Source: Odontesthes bonariensis (lineage: Eukaryota > Chordata > Actinopteri > Atheriniformes > Atherinopsidae). From it: a DNA stretch of 64,000 nucleotides. Shown one piece after another: positions 1 to 11,713 of the stretch. Within the stretch, counting starts at the first letter, position 1, and the number at the start of each line of letters is the position of its first letter. The position numbers and the translations under genes are program-made. The notes beneath the pieces are model-generated. The model worked only from the letters and a program-made list of their open reading frames with translations. It was not told the DNA's origin and made no database searches. The stretch spans positions 34,403,429-34,467,428 of the forward strand of contig NC_134513.1 of the NCBI RefSeq assembly GCF_027942865.1, in the 5' to 3' direction.

Positions 1-882
1 AACAAAGACGGAAGGCACATCTAATCGAAGCATAAGCTGCACCCGGAGATATCCTGTTTTTCTGTCGCCGAAAGTCAAAAGACAGGGGAAACTTCTACCC
101 GATCTGCATCTCCATTAAGAAAAGGAATCAGAGCCTCCAACACATTTGGACCACTGCCCAGCTCTGTGTAAACACGCTTTAGCTCGATTTATCTTAATCA
201 TCTCCAGGCGCATATAATGTAATGCAGATGTGCTCTGCGTGCATTGTACAAATGATGTCATAATGAACACAATCAAGCTCCATTCTCACGAATACGAGCG
301 TAGTACTCTACTTCTGGCCATCAGAGTTCTTTAGATATGGTCTTAATATAGAAATCTCGGTTTGGAATTTACTAGACTGATCACTGCACAAACGTTCTCA
401 GAAGAACATCCCAATTCAAAGTAATATGAAAGGCTTTTGGGCTTGGAGCAAAAAGTGCAGCACACAAGCTGCTGTAGAGCTTCAAATGGCTGTTTTTTTT
501 TTAATGGCTGGAGTTCTTGTGGATATAAAACTGGCCTTTTTTACACTGAGCACTCTCTGCAGAGTACAAAATGAGGAGTCAGGCAATACTTTTACACTAA
601 AAGAAGTTTGCTTGACATTGTTGACACCGGTTTTAAGGCATCTGGCAAATGTGGATGGGAAGTGAGGAGGTTGGAGTAAGGGAGGGGCAGGGATAAATCT
701 CCCATACTCCAAAATCAGGCAAAGGTGTAGTTACATATCAGCCATTTTAGGCCATGGAGGGGATCCTTTTCATAGACCAAAAAAAAAAAAAAAGTTAAAA
801 TTTGCATTGTTATTGATAGAATTAATTATTATTAGCTGGACTACACACATGAAATGGGTTCAAACATAATGTTATCATTTAC
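1..882. other. Intron 2 of gene C or sequence beyond it; no exon seen
   Basis: I see no exon with tetraspanin features and no recognisable transposon here. A poly-A run near 779-794 is the only simple sequence. Short open frames, for example at 426-665, have no family features. Confidence 0.4.
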
Positions 883-2257
883 CTGGATGCTGATGGCGGT
901 AGCTTTCACTGCCAAATACATCAGCACACATCCGATGACCTGGGGACAGAGTGTCGCAGAGCTTAGTTAGTGTTTAACTGAGGAAAACCACCTGAAATCA
1001 TCAAAGAACTGTCAAATCAATTTTTAAAGAAAGTGTATTTTCCCTTCACACACTTTCTCTCAAAGTCAATTAGTTTACTGACATGATTCACTCATTAAAT
1101 CACAGTTTATATTTGTATAAATAAAAAAAATGTTCATTGAGAAGAGAATCTGACGCAACTGTTTTTAACATTCTGCTTTACAGGAAACTATATGAATTTA
1201 TAGACTTGTCACCCATTTAAAGACACTTAAAGGCAAGGCAAGGCATCTTTATTTTTATAGCGCATTTCATACCACAGGTAACTCAATGTGCTTCACAGCT
1301 ACATAAAATCACAAGAAGGCAATAAAATCATTAAAAAGAAATAATAAAATAAATAATAATAAAATAAATAAAAAAATAATAATAAATAAAAAAAACATTT
1401 AAAAAATCATTAATTCATTCATTTAAAAGTGATAATACACACACACACACACAGTATCAATCAATACATTTATCATTTAAAAGAGCTTTTTTAATCTTTC
1501 TTTTTAGAGACTATAAAATGTGCTCATGTTGCAATGTTTGTCGTTACAGAACAGAGACACAGGAGGGAGCCAGAGAGCTAAAACTCTGAGCCAACTTTCT
1601 CCCATAAACACAAAGTTGATAAGTGCATGTGCAGCTTCCATGTGCACCACCGTTATACAACTCAATCTGAGATGTTCAAGTGAGGGAGGGGGCGGTGTGG
1701 ATAGGCGGAGTTTTGTTTTTGGTCTTTTACTGGAAATGACTGTTGACCGAACAAAAATTAAATACGACTGATTAAAGTTTTCGAAAAATTCCTTTGTGTT
1801 TAAGATTTTAGCGCTTTTTTTCATTTTAAACTGGTGTACATGTTGTCAAATCTTGGGTATTTAATATCAGTGTTTTAATATAATTCACCCCTAATTGTTT
1901 GATAATATATTCTTTACTTCTTTTGAATTAAATCTTTTTCCCTTTCCTTTGGGAGGAAAAAAGGTTTAAAATCCCCAAATTAGCCACTTTTAAATTTTTT
2001 CTCACTCTAATCTTGTTTTAGTTCATTTTTCTGAACATATCATCTCAACTGTGATGTTCAGAAACGAATCTACTTTAGTTTTCTGCTCTTTTGCTGTGAT
2101 TAATTAGGGGGGGAAAAAAGAACGGAGAACCAAACAAAATCACAAAATTACACTAAAGTTAGAAAAAAAATAAAAGAATGAAAGAATTTCCACTTACCGC
2201 AAATAAAACATTGAAGAAGATAAAAAGGCATTTGAGGCATCCATTAATTTTCCCCAT
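883..2257 (-). CDS. tspan8-like: Tetraspanin gene C, 5' end only (coding exons 1 and 2)
   Basis: Tetraspanins are four-pass membrane proteins that organise plasma-membrane microdomains. Two coding exons are visible. Exon 1 (2257 to 2198) is 60 bp: it starts MGKINGCLKC, runs into a hydrophobic Phe/Leu-rich stretch and ends at a GTAAGT donor. Exon 2 (939 to 883) is 57 bp: after a CCCCAG acceptor it encodes VIGCVLMYLAVKATAISIQ and ends at a GTAAAT donor. Both are in phase 0 and join to a 39-residue N terminus with a Lys/Cys-rich cytoplasmic head and transmembrane segment 1, as in fish Tspan8/CD9-type proteins. The ATG sits in a good context (GAAGATGG). A 60-bp first coding exon ending in phase 0 is also what gene B has. 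I found no third exon in positions 1-882, so the rest should lie to the left of the window. The exact orthologue is inferred. Confidence 0.8.
1231..1455 (-). repeat. LINE 3'-tail fragment ending in an (AC)n run, in intron 1 of gene C
   Basis: The block starts with GGCAAGGCAAGGCA and contains a TTTATTTTTATAGCGCATTTC stretch, then CTACATAAAATCACAAGAAGGCAATAAA. The same text recurs at 46052-46170, where it runs on into LINE-like coding sequence, so this is a dispersed repeat and its orientation is read from that copy. Read on the minus strand it is the AT-rich tail ending in AAATAAA-type sequence. It is followed by an A-rich stretch and an (AC)n tract near 1438-1453. Confidence 0.55.
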
Positions 2258-5200
2258 CTTCACTTTTTTTTACCGATTGACTCAGGAAGAGAAGCCGTGT
2301 GCACGGGTACAGTAAAGTAAGGTAATGTGTGTGCTGTAATAAACAGCAGAGTATGCCAATGATGGGAAGGCAGAGCTATGCCACACAGAGCAGATCTGCA
2401 GCCAAATGGTGCAACCTGATGATGATCACACAAGGCAGGCCGGTCAACCACAAAAAGCACAAGTCATAATAAGATACAAATAATATCTAATAAAAAGTTA
2501 ACAGGGAGATGTCAAAACATGCATTAAAGTTAATGAGCTTTGCAGCGGTTAGAAAGGAAACCTCACACCAGTGGACCTTGTCTAGCTGCTTCAGATCTAT
2601 AGTGTCTGCATCTGAAGGAGACCCCACCCCCCGCTTTGTGTGGGAGTGACGCCTGTAAAATCTTTCAAGGAAAACATGTGGAGGTCAGAGAACAAGAAGA
2701 AGAAGAAAAAAAAGTAATAATGAGCTGCTTGTACCCCCACGACAGCTCAGGGAAGTTGCAGCCGTGAAATAGGAGCATTCAGGATCCAACATGCCCTTTT
2801 TCAGGGCCCACTTTAACCCTTCTTTTACAGCAGAACACTGGAAATCCCAAACTCTCATTGGGTGTAAAGAAAATATGTAGGTAGGACAGGGGAGATGTCT
2901 GTGGACAGTAAAAGTGTCTCCTAGTAAATACAGATGTTACTGCACAGCCCACCAGTCCTTAAGAAGCCTGCACTCATGTCGACATGTCACATCAACACAA
3001 TGTCAGTCACCACTGATGTGATCGGCAGAGGAAATGACCTCAATATATGATGGTTAAGCTGAACTTAGCTGTAAAAAAAAAAAAAATGTGATAATGCTGC
3101 AGATGCTTCAGAGGAGAATGTAACGCCAGGCACCTCTTTTAGTCAATTTAACCGACAAACGCCACTCAGCCGGTACACGACAAAAAGTGTTACAACTGTG
3201 CACTCAAGTTGAACAAAAACTAATTCCTCAGCCGACAACACAGTCTTTCGATTCCAAACTTGTTGGCAGGTTTTCCGGTGTCACAGTGAAATCGTTGTGG
3301 CACGCTTGCGTGATCTCGGTGACACGGTGGTCATCAAACTCAATCCAGGCTGTTTCAAGGAAGCCTTTCTCACATCCCGACAACTGTGGCCTTGGAGAGA
3401 GTGACCTTGTTATGGGCGGTTCATACCAAAGAAGGAGCAACTGGTGGCATTATGGTGGCAGAATGGTGCCCTCCATATGCGTCCACATTGCATGCTTTTT
3501 CTTTCTTGCCGTCAGCGTCATTGTTGTTAAGAATTTCCACCAGGTGCATGATGGGAATTGGGAAATAATCTCAGAAAAATCTAGTTTTGTAACCAATGTC
3601 TCTGAAATGCTATTTGTTTAAATCTGATGATGAAATATATCACCAAACAAAAATCTTCCTATATGTGTAGCTAGACACAAATCGTCCTTTTTTGTTTGGA
3701 CACGAAGCCTCAAAAGTAAAATTTGAGCGGAACGTCTGTTTCGTGTCAACATGTTCCGAGGAGGGAGGAGACATCACCCGGTACACTGGGTAAAGGTTGC
3801 TTCCATTAAAAGAAGTCGTGAAGCGTTCCTGACATTTGCTAGCACTCACTCACTCCGACAGTGTCCCGCCTGGGCCTTGTTCCATTTCATTTTCAATTTA
3901 ATTAATTCATTTATTTAATAATTTTATTAACATATATGTACTTCTTGCTCCATGGTGTTTCTTAGCAACCATACAGTTGTAAATTGAAGCAGGAATATGG
4001 ATTTATTTCACATTAAATATATTAATTAATGTACAAATGATTTAATTCAATTATTTGAGCTATATCTACTGGCATATTAATTATCAAGTCATGTATATTA
4101 TGTTTGTTATATTTATTTCAGGTTAAGGCAGTGTCAGTGCCCTACACACGTAGCAGTCTTTGAAAAGAAAAGTGAAAGGGAAGAGTTTAACTGCTACTTT
4201 TCACCGTTAGCCAGAGCTGCATTCAGAGGAAGCAGGAAGGGGTGTTTTACAATTGCAGGGCTTTTATCTAACAGACATCAGGTGCTTTTCAACGCTTTGA
4301 ATCACTTGAATAAGTACAAAACATACTCAGACAAGCCGGCTGCTGCATGACCTTCAAAACTGTTAGTGAGTGGCATATGTGCCTTTGCCTTAAATCTATG
4401 AGAACAAAAGGGAAGATCCACCAACACACCCTCCATTTTTCTGTTGACTTTGGGGCCTTGTAAAACTTGTAGACAAAACATGGACATGATAGAACAAGTT
4501 AAGAACAACTATAGTTGAGCTTTTTTTGGTGTGACACACCTCTGCGTGCACTGCCGCTGCCCAACGTGACCTTTACTGATCAGCACCAACTCATAGTTCA
4601 GAAATAATTAGTGATGAAAAGGTCGTTGCTCTATTGGAACAAATGCACAAACATGCACCATCTTGTAAATCATCAGATGAAGAATTTCAACAAGTCTGAT
4701 AAAACTTCTGCAGTCATGCAGAGCAGAACGTTCAAGTGGGAAAGCAGTCTGATGCCATAGTGACACGCCGTAAAGATATCCACACTGCAGCTATGACATT
4801 TTGAAGTTTGAGTTGTTTTACCTCTTCTGTCCCTGCTCTCAGTCGCTGTTAACCTGGCTCACCCATGAGAATTCCTCCCTGCTTCTCTTGTGAAAGCCGG
4901 AGCCATCCCATCTCAGCCCATTGCAGGAAGTTCTGAGCTGCTTCTGGCTTCACTGAGATAATAAGTCTTTATTTTAAGTCTTTATTTTTCACCGTTGTCT
5001 TTGGGCCGGATCAGGCTGGAATTTTGTAAACTTTATCTATTTTGTATTAATTCATCATTTTTATAATAATAAATCATTGTTGGACATTTTCATAGTACCT
5101 GCTATTTCAGTGTAGTGTTTGTAATAAGGATAAAATGAATATAGTGACTTACTTCAGAGTGAGTGCACACTGTGTCTAATGAGATATCTATTTTTGAACT

Positions 5201-6108
5201 CCTACAGGTCTCCAAACAGTAAGTGCTCTGGCCACTGCCTACTGAATGTAGGGTGCTAACTACAGTAGATAGCTGAGATGGAAAAATTCTTAGTTGTCTC
5301 ATTTGATCCAAAGTCTGTTGCTTTCCCTCTGACCTATTCAACCTGTGACCCTTTCTGTATGGTCATTGAGGGAAAGCAGATTTTTACTCCATCGGGGGGG
5401 GAGGTCATAAAGAGGCGCCTCGCAATCTGGGTTATCTCCGACTTAGAACAGACCAAGGGGGCCTTTTTTGTTCTTTGAAGATCACCCTACCTGATTGGAG
5501 TATAAAAGGGAAGTGTGTATTTCTCCTCTTCGCTCTCTGTCCTGACTTGTGCAGACAGGAGACTATTCAAACGCTATGTGCCTTTGAATAAAATATAAAG
5601 AAAGACAAAATCTGGATTTTCTTTTATTAATTATTTGAGTAATCTTCTTACCCACTTTGATAAAAAAAAAAAATCCACAACATAGGACCTTTGACTTCTC
5701 TCTCAAACCATAGGGAAACATGATTTCTAACAAGATTTTAATATCCATGGTTGCTAAGTTCTTTGGGAAGTTTCAGCAATGCCTGTTGAACCCCACAGAC
5801 TGCAGTTTAGACATTTCACTTCTCCCAATCCTACGAATAGCAGTGCCAGCCATGTTGGATGTTTTCCTGCTCATTGGGTGTGTCTAAATAGAGCAAAGAT
5901 GTAGGTGCATACCCATTAAAGGCTTGATGAACCCTGGGCCCTGTTGATCCTTTCCTCTGTGTTTGAACTGTTTTTTTTACACAGGTTATTTTGGGTTGTG
6001 GATCATTAACATTACACACTACTTCCATCATGTTGGAAAACCTATTACTCTGAAGTGGGGGGTGGTGCTTGTAAGAGTTCTAAGAACCATGAAAAAGGTT
6101 TATGCAAT
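2258..6108. other. Intergenic DNA upstream of gene C
   Basis: The first few hundred bases should include the promoter of gene C; a CCCCACCCCCCGC tract near 2624-2636 is a plausible GC-box, though this is only a guess. The rest shows no exon I can support. At 5501 there is a TATAAAAG box, followed 86 bp later by AATAAA at 5587 in a CT-rich leader-like context. This looks like the promoter/R part of an old LTR, but I could not find paired TG...CA ends or a target duplication. Confidence 0.3.
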
Positions 6109-6264
6109 CCAAAAACTAGGGCTGGGCAACGATTAAAATTTTTTATCTAATTAAGCACATGATTTCCCTGATTAATCACGATTAATCGCATTTGTACGTA
6201 AAATCCAAAAATGAATTCAAAAGTAGCGTATAGCTTTTAGCATTTAGTTTTTTTTTATAAATGT

Positions 6265-7752
6265 GCTGCCAACTTCCACCGCCTGGTCTCCTGAGCCAAG
6301 CCACACCTCCATCTGTGCGGCAGCTCCCACCGCCTGGCCTCATCAGCCCAGCTGCACATCCACCTCTGCGGCAGCTTCCACTGCCAGGCAACCTGAGCAC
6401 ATCTGCATCTCCACATCTGTGGCTGCTCCCACCGCCTGGCCTCGCCTGGTCCCGGTGCTGTGGAAAACTTCTTGTCTCATACCAGTGCCCAAATTAGGGC
6501 AACCGGTGGAGCTGAATGACTACAGACCGGTGGCTTTGACATCTCATATCATGAAGACCTTGGAGAGACTCATTGTTCGTCGCATGAGATTGCAGGTTGC
6601 TGAGGCTCTTGACCCCCTCCAGTTTGCCTACCAGAAACACATAGGAGTGGAAGACGCGATTCTGTAGATGTTGCATCGGGCATATGCTTTTCTGGATGTG
6701 CCTGGTTCATATGTGAGAGTCATGTTCTTTGACTTCTCCAGTGCCTTCAACATCATACGGCCTCCCATACTGAAAGACAAGCTGCTCGGTATGGGTGTGG
6801 CCCCCTCCCTGACATCATGTATTATAGACTATTTGTCTGCCAGACCACAGTATGTCAGGATGGGAAATGTGTTTCTGGAACACTGGAATGCAGTACTGGG
6901 GCTCCGCAGGGTACTGTTTTGGCTCCTTTTCTTTTCACCCAGTACACATCAGATTTCAGGTACAACTCAGAGTCCTGCCACATTCAGAAGTATTCTCATG
7001 ATACGGCTGTTCTGGCATGTGTGCGCGGTGGACAGGAGAAGGAGTACAGGGACCTTGTGGAGGCCTTTACGGACTGGAGCAAAAAGAATGTTTGCTCCTG
7101 AACACCACCAAAACCAAAGAGCTGGTGGTGGACTTCAGTCTGCATTGATGGAGGGGAGATAGAGACCGTTCAGACCTGCAACTACCTGGGGGTGGTGCTG
7201 GATAATAAACTGGAGTGGTCTGCCAACATAGACACAGTGTACAGGAGGGGCCACTGCACTACAGACAGAAACTGTAGGCGCCTGGACAAACTTGTGAAAA
7301 AGGCTGGTTCTGTTGTAGGCAGAAGGCTGGACCCTCTCAGTGCTGTGGTGGAGAAATGGATGAGGAGGAAGTTAGATTCAGTGATGGAGAATAATAAACA
7401 TCCTCTCCACAGCATCCTGACAGGACAGAGGAGCAGCTGCAGTGAGAGGCTCATCTCTCTGCGCTGCAGGACTGAGAGGTTCAGAAGGTCCTTTGTTCCC
7501 ACCGCCATAATGCTTTCAACAGTGACTGCTGAGTTCTTCTCAAATTGATTGATTGATTTTTATTTATTTGTTTATTTTGCCATTTAGTCATTTATTATTA
7601 TTTAGTTAGTAGTAGTATTATTATTGTTGTTTTATTGCTGTTAATTCAATCATTGTAAATATTTAAAAAAAAATGTTGAGCTACTTGACGAATTTGAATT
7701 TCCCCCATTGGGGGATAAATAAAGTTTTTTTCTATTCTATTCTATTCTATAT
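6265..7752 (+). mobile_element. LINE (CR1/L2/Rex1-like) inserted in the hAT element, defective
   Basis: This is a 5'-truncated non-LTR retrotransposon. The reverse transcriptase reads in pieces: NDYRPVALTSHIMKTLERLI near 6515, then FFDFSSAFNIIRPPIL, then CSTGAPQGTVLAPFLF near 6890, in different frames and with a stop near 6666. The catalytic motif that should read F/Y-x-D-D is YSHD, so one catalytic Asp is lost. The 3' end has the stem-like CCCCCATTGGGGGATAAATAAAG sequence and a (TTCTA)n tail at about 7731-7751. The first 200 bases are a tandem repeat of about 50 bp containing CACCGCCTGG. A shorter copy of the same 3' end lies at 48418-49019. Confidence 0.8.
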
Positions 7753-7771
7753 GAATGAAAGTGCCATAACA

Positions 7772-8035
7772 TTATTTGTGCAAACACACTTTTAGCATCA
7801 GCATCTTTCTGTAGTTTTTATGTAGAAGCCTCGCTCCACTGTCTGTTTCCTTGAATGACTTGCTGCTATCAGTTGTGTGTTTTGCCTTTAAGTGATATTT
7901 TAGACTGGAACTACTACGCTGAGAAGACAATTCAACTTGGCAGTGTTTACAGATGCCTTTGGTTCTGTCGACTCCGCCGTCTGCAAGAACTTTAAAATGA
8001 AAATGGCTGAGTAAAAGTTCCGTACCCTTCTCCAT
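7772..8035 (-). pseudogene. BED zinc-finger N terminus of the hAT transposase
   Basis: An 87-codon open frame contains GICKHCQVELSSQ followed by LKYHLKAKH. The pattern C-x2-C ... H-x4-H is that of a BED zinc finger, the DNA-binding module at the N terminus of many hAT transposases (ZBED-like). The frame stops after about 87 codons without reaching a dimerisation or catalytic domain. The position inside a hAT element with intact ends supports the assignment. It is a remnant, not a working gene. Confidence 0.7.
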
Positions 8036-8133
8036 GTTTGGTGGATCCGCCGATTACTTGCAACAGACTTTAACAGAATAAAAGCCTGTGAGCAACAGAA
8101 TTTTACAATAATAGAATAAATAATAGAACAGGG

Positions 8134-8245
8134 GTGGTCCGAGGCGTAGTGGGTTCAGCTGGCCCGGTTCGAATCCTGTATCAGACGGCCCTGTGCTGCA
8201 TGTTGTTCCGCCTCTCTCTGAACTTTCCTATCCATTAAGGCGAGA
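8134..8245 (+). repeat. tRNA-derived SINE fragment
   Basis: GGCGTAGTGGG resembles a pol III A box and GGTTCGAATCC is a B box about 30 bp further on. The following CCCTGTGCTGCATGTTGTTCC and CTATCCATTAAGGCGA match the body of a common fish tRNA-derived SINE as I remember it. The anticodon arm is deleted, so it cannot be a tRNA gene. Confidence 0.55.
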
Positions 8246-8282
8246 CACTACAGGTGAATAGGGTAATATTTTTAACGGTTTA

Positions 8283-9470
8283 ACGGAGTGTCTATTTGCA
8301 CCCCTGGTACAAATAGCCTTGGCCACACAGCTGAGCTATTCACACCCCGTGACGTAACACCAAAATAAAAGCTGCTGGCTTGCACAAAAAAACATGGCGG
8401 ACATCCGTTTTTTCGTCATCAGAAAGTGAAGAATACTGCTAGGTTTCGGCACTAATATCTGTTCCAATTAAAAACTAGATGGAAACATTGTGTTTTATTT
8501 TCATAATCGATGTTCAGTGAACACATTACAACCGCCAGTTTGTTAGTTTTTAGAAATTTCGCGATCATGACGTTCAGCCATATTAACTATAAAGTTACCT
8601 GCACACCACAGATATGTTATAGGATCAACTAGCGTAGTGGTAAGTGATTTGGGTAAAGATGCAGGAGTCCCTGGTTCGATTCTTGCCCGATGCGTTTTGG
8701 CAGTGAGAAGTGATAGTGCGCATACCAACGTCTCTGCAGAGAAGGCGCGCAATTTGAAAAACAATTCAGTTCTCAAACGGAAGTTTTGATTGCAACAATT
8801 AGCTAGTGCACCACGGTGTAAATAGCACACTTTGCTATAAATAGTATACATTATTCTGAATGTCTATTAGCACCCCTGGTACAATAGCCTTACACTATTC
8901 ACACCACTGATCTATAAAGAAGGTTCTTTATAGATCTGTGATTCTTCACACCCCGTGAATTACCACCAAAAACCCCTTGCTCGTGAGCACAAAGGCCATT
9001 GCGGGCATTCGTTTTTTCTTCATCAGAAAGCGAAGAATTCACTTTCTGATGCACTAATATCTTTTTAAATTGAAATATAGATGTCTTTCTTAACTGTTAG
9101 CTGAGGACATCTCTGGCCTAATGGATAGCGACATAATCCTCCTTACGGGAGACAGGGGTTCAACTAGCTATCATTTCATGCTAAATCACCTCTCCCATTT
9201 TTCGTTATCATTATTAGCTATATAACCAAAGCAACCATGAAACAAAACTTTAACTGCCATTTCAGTTTATTTTAGCATAAATAGCATACACTTCTAATTG
9301 CACTGGGGTACAAATAGCATACACTTCTAATTGCACCAGACGGGGTATCAATAGAACACATTGCTGAGTGCACCGGGGTACGAATAGCATTCACTTCTAT
9401 TTGCACCAGGGTACAATCAGCATACAGTGCTAATTGTACCAGGGGTGCAAATAGCCTTACCCTATTTTTA
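8283..9470. repeat. Duplicated tRNA-like / GGGGTACAAATAG repeat block inside the hAT element
   Basis: Two related copies of a unit (about 8283-8850 and 8860-9290) share TTGCACCCCTGGTAC, TTCACACCCCGTGA and ATCAGAAAG text. Each copy then has a tRNA-like stretch: the A box-like TAGCGTAGTGG and B box-like GGTTCGATTC at 8630-8685, and TGGCCTAATGG with GGTTCAACTA at 9116-9165. From 9300 to 9465 a degenerate unit of about 40 bp, GGGGTACAAATAGCATACAC with TTGCACC, repeats four times. The near-palindromic TTTGCACCCCTGGTACAAAT stands at the left end, and its inverted form at the right end. Confidence 0.5.
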
Positions 9471-10039
9471 AATAATAGATATCACCATGAAGCTTCCTCA
9501 GTTGATTACTTATACAAGTATGAAAAAAAATGTATTACAAGTTTTAGAAATTTGTATGTTTAATTATGGAAATTAGGCATTCTCTCATTAAATATGCCCA
9601 CATATATTTCCGGAAGATAGATCTGAACATAGGATAAAGCCAGGTGCAAAATTCTTTTTTCATTTTGTTTACACACAAAATGAAAAGATAATTACAGAGG
9701 GATTTCAGGATATCTGCTTTCATTTTCTAGGAAATCAAAAATATACTGTCCATAGCCTAAAAAACATAAAATCTTGCCATATTTTTTTATTATAATTTTA
9801 CATAAATCAGGCCAGGAATGATTTATCAACAAATCCTTCTGTAAATATCTTCAGAATACTGCTAAGTGTATGAGTGAAAGTTTGGTGTTAGGTGCTCCAT
9901 AGTCTGAGATATCGATACTGGAATAATACAAAAAAAATGATTTTAAGAAAACCGCATTTAAAGATTTAGATAGGGGAATTCATTTCGGTAAATTTGGGCG
10001 AAACGTACTGCCGCGATTAAACAAAATGTGATGAAATAA

Positions 10040-10669
10040 ACATTTTAATTTATGTTTTGAAATAACACAGGAGTAGACTTGCCCAAAATCTAAAAATTGG
10101 CTGCATGAAATCACTGTTTTTGCCTGCCAAAAAAACAATCAGTTTTTTTTTTCTTTTTTCATTTTTTAAATAAATAAAAATAATAAAACCTGCGTTAATG
10201 CGTGATAAAATATTTATCGGCGTTAAATAATTAACGAGTTAACGCGATAATAACGAGTGAACTCGCCCAGCCCTACCAAAAACACATAATGCACTTGCTT
10301 ATCTAGTCACTGGAAGTGTCGATCATCTGTGAACCGGCAGAGTTTATAATGGCTTGTTAAGTATTTATCTTGTAAGATTCAATCCTCTGTGGAGGACTCA
10401 GTATTTTTTGTAACAATCTTAGATTTCCACATTTTGTTAGAGTAGAAAATGGAAAATTATCCCTGATGTTGAGTCCTCAGGATGATTACGGTTGCTTTTC
10501 AGCAGACTATGACTTTTTTTTCATGAATTAAACCTTTAACTCAGGCAGTTATGGTGTTCCCTTTCCTCTTGTTTTTTTTTTGTATAAGTTTATGCATTTA
10601 GCAGACACTTTCATCCAAAGCGACTTACGTATGAGGATAACATTACAGCTAACAGCAAAGCTAACAATA
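10040..10669. repeat. Segmental duplication, copy 1 (hAT right end plus flank)
   Basis: This block repeats, nearly unchanged, at 11714-12216. It holds the last 236 bp of the hAT element, the CCAAAAAC target duplication and almost 400 bp of right flank. The flank includes a dispersed repeat with TTTATGCATTTAGCAGACAC and CCAAAGCGACTTACG. Confidence 0.85.
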
Positions 10670-11713
10670 CAATATAACAACTTTGTGAACTTTGTGTACA
10701 ACTTTACACTGTAGAAGGCCGTGCCTCGCACAGATTGAAGAGGAGTGAACCAGCCGTAAAACTTGTTGCCAATAATGATTAGGGCAGTGTGGTTCCAAGC
10801 CCTTGCTCCATAACTAACTTTTTGCACTTCAAAATACACTTTAGTCTCTACACATTGCAAGAGGGCTTTTCTGCTAATGTTGTTCAGGATGCAGGCAATT
10901 TAAGTACATTTTTACTCCAAACTAGGTAGTGGAAGCATGAATGATGTGCATTTTCCAAGAGTCAGCATCCACTATCATGAGATGAATATCAAGAGAAGGT
11001 TTGTCCATTTAAACAGCTGGTGGTGCCAACCCTGCAGCTGTGCCGTTAAAGGCAATATCTCTTCCTGCATTCCTTTGGCCTTCAGTCATTAATAGTAATA
11101 CTAGTTTCACAAAGGAAGTATTTTCTTTGGAGCAAACAGAAAACATAACTCACATCACTGCAAAAAAAAACAAAAAAAAAACAGGAAGTGTACATACTGT
11201 GGTGGAACTTTCTGTTAACAAAGCACAGTGAGACCTGTGGTGGAAGTTTTTCTTAACTTCCTGTTACATCTGATGAGAAATGAAATGGAAACCTTTCTTT
11301 TTCTGCCGGCCGGCCACATGTTCATTTTCTTCTGCAAAAGAGGTCAGTCCACACCACTCAGCGGTCATGGTGAGAAAAGAGCCAGGACAAAGGGAATCTA
11401 AATCCTTTATACCTGAGGAGGGTGGGGTGGGGTGTGTCCCCCACGTTGGAGCAGGATGCAGGATGTGGTCTCGTTGATAATTAAAAGACAAATAGTTTAA
11501 CAATTATTGTCTGGGTTGTTAATTAAGAGACTAATGGTTTGCAGACGTTGAATTTTTTTCCAAAATTTCATTTGTGCTTCATGAAGCAGAGCATTCTGAC
11601 TCTGGAGATTCCAATTTAATGGGTTTGTAGAGAAATTCAGAAGTGAGAGCAGAAGTGGAGAACAGGTGTGGAAACAGAGCAGCTGACTAAAAGGCTGATA
11701 ATCTCTGGCTGCT
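10670..11713. other. Sequence between the two duplicated blocks
   Basis: No exon or named repeat recognised. A short A-rich stretch lies near 11162-11180. Confidence 0.35.

Larger units (their letters stand above)
6117..10275 (-). mobile_element. hAT DNA transposon with perfect 8-bp target duplication, nested
   Basis: The ends are TAGGGCTGGGC at 6117 and its reverse complement GCCCAGCCCTA ending at 10275. The 8-bp flank CCAAAAAC occurs at both 6109-6116 and 10276-10283, so the insertion is intact in outline. Eight-base duplications and this end sequence are usual for the hAT superfamily. Inside are an N-terminal BED zinc-finger fragment of the transposase on the minus strand (7772-8035), a LINE inserted near the left end, and a 1.2-kb block of tRNA-like and palindromic repeats. 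No catalytic domain with an RNase H fold was recognised in the remainder, so it is probably non-autonomous now. Confidence 0.85.

Noticed and set aside
3187..3621. 144-codon open frame as a gene
   Set aside because: No conserved motif, no splice partners and no Kozak context. Other frames over the same bases are also open.
8630..8690. A functional tRNA gene
   Set aside because: A and B box-like words are present, but no paired acceptor stem or anticodon arm can be drawn by eye. It is repeated with divergence nearby and lies in a transposon.
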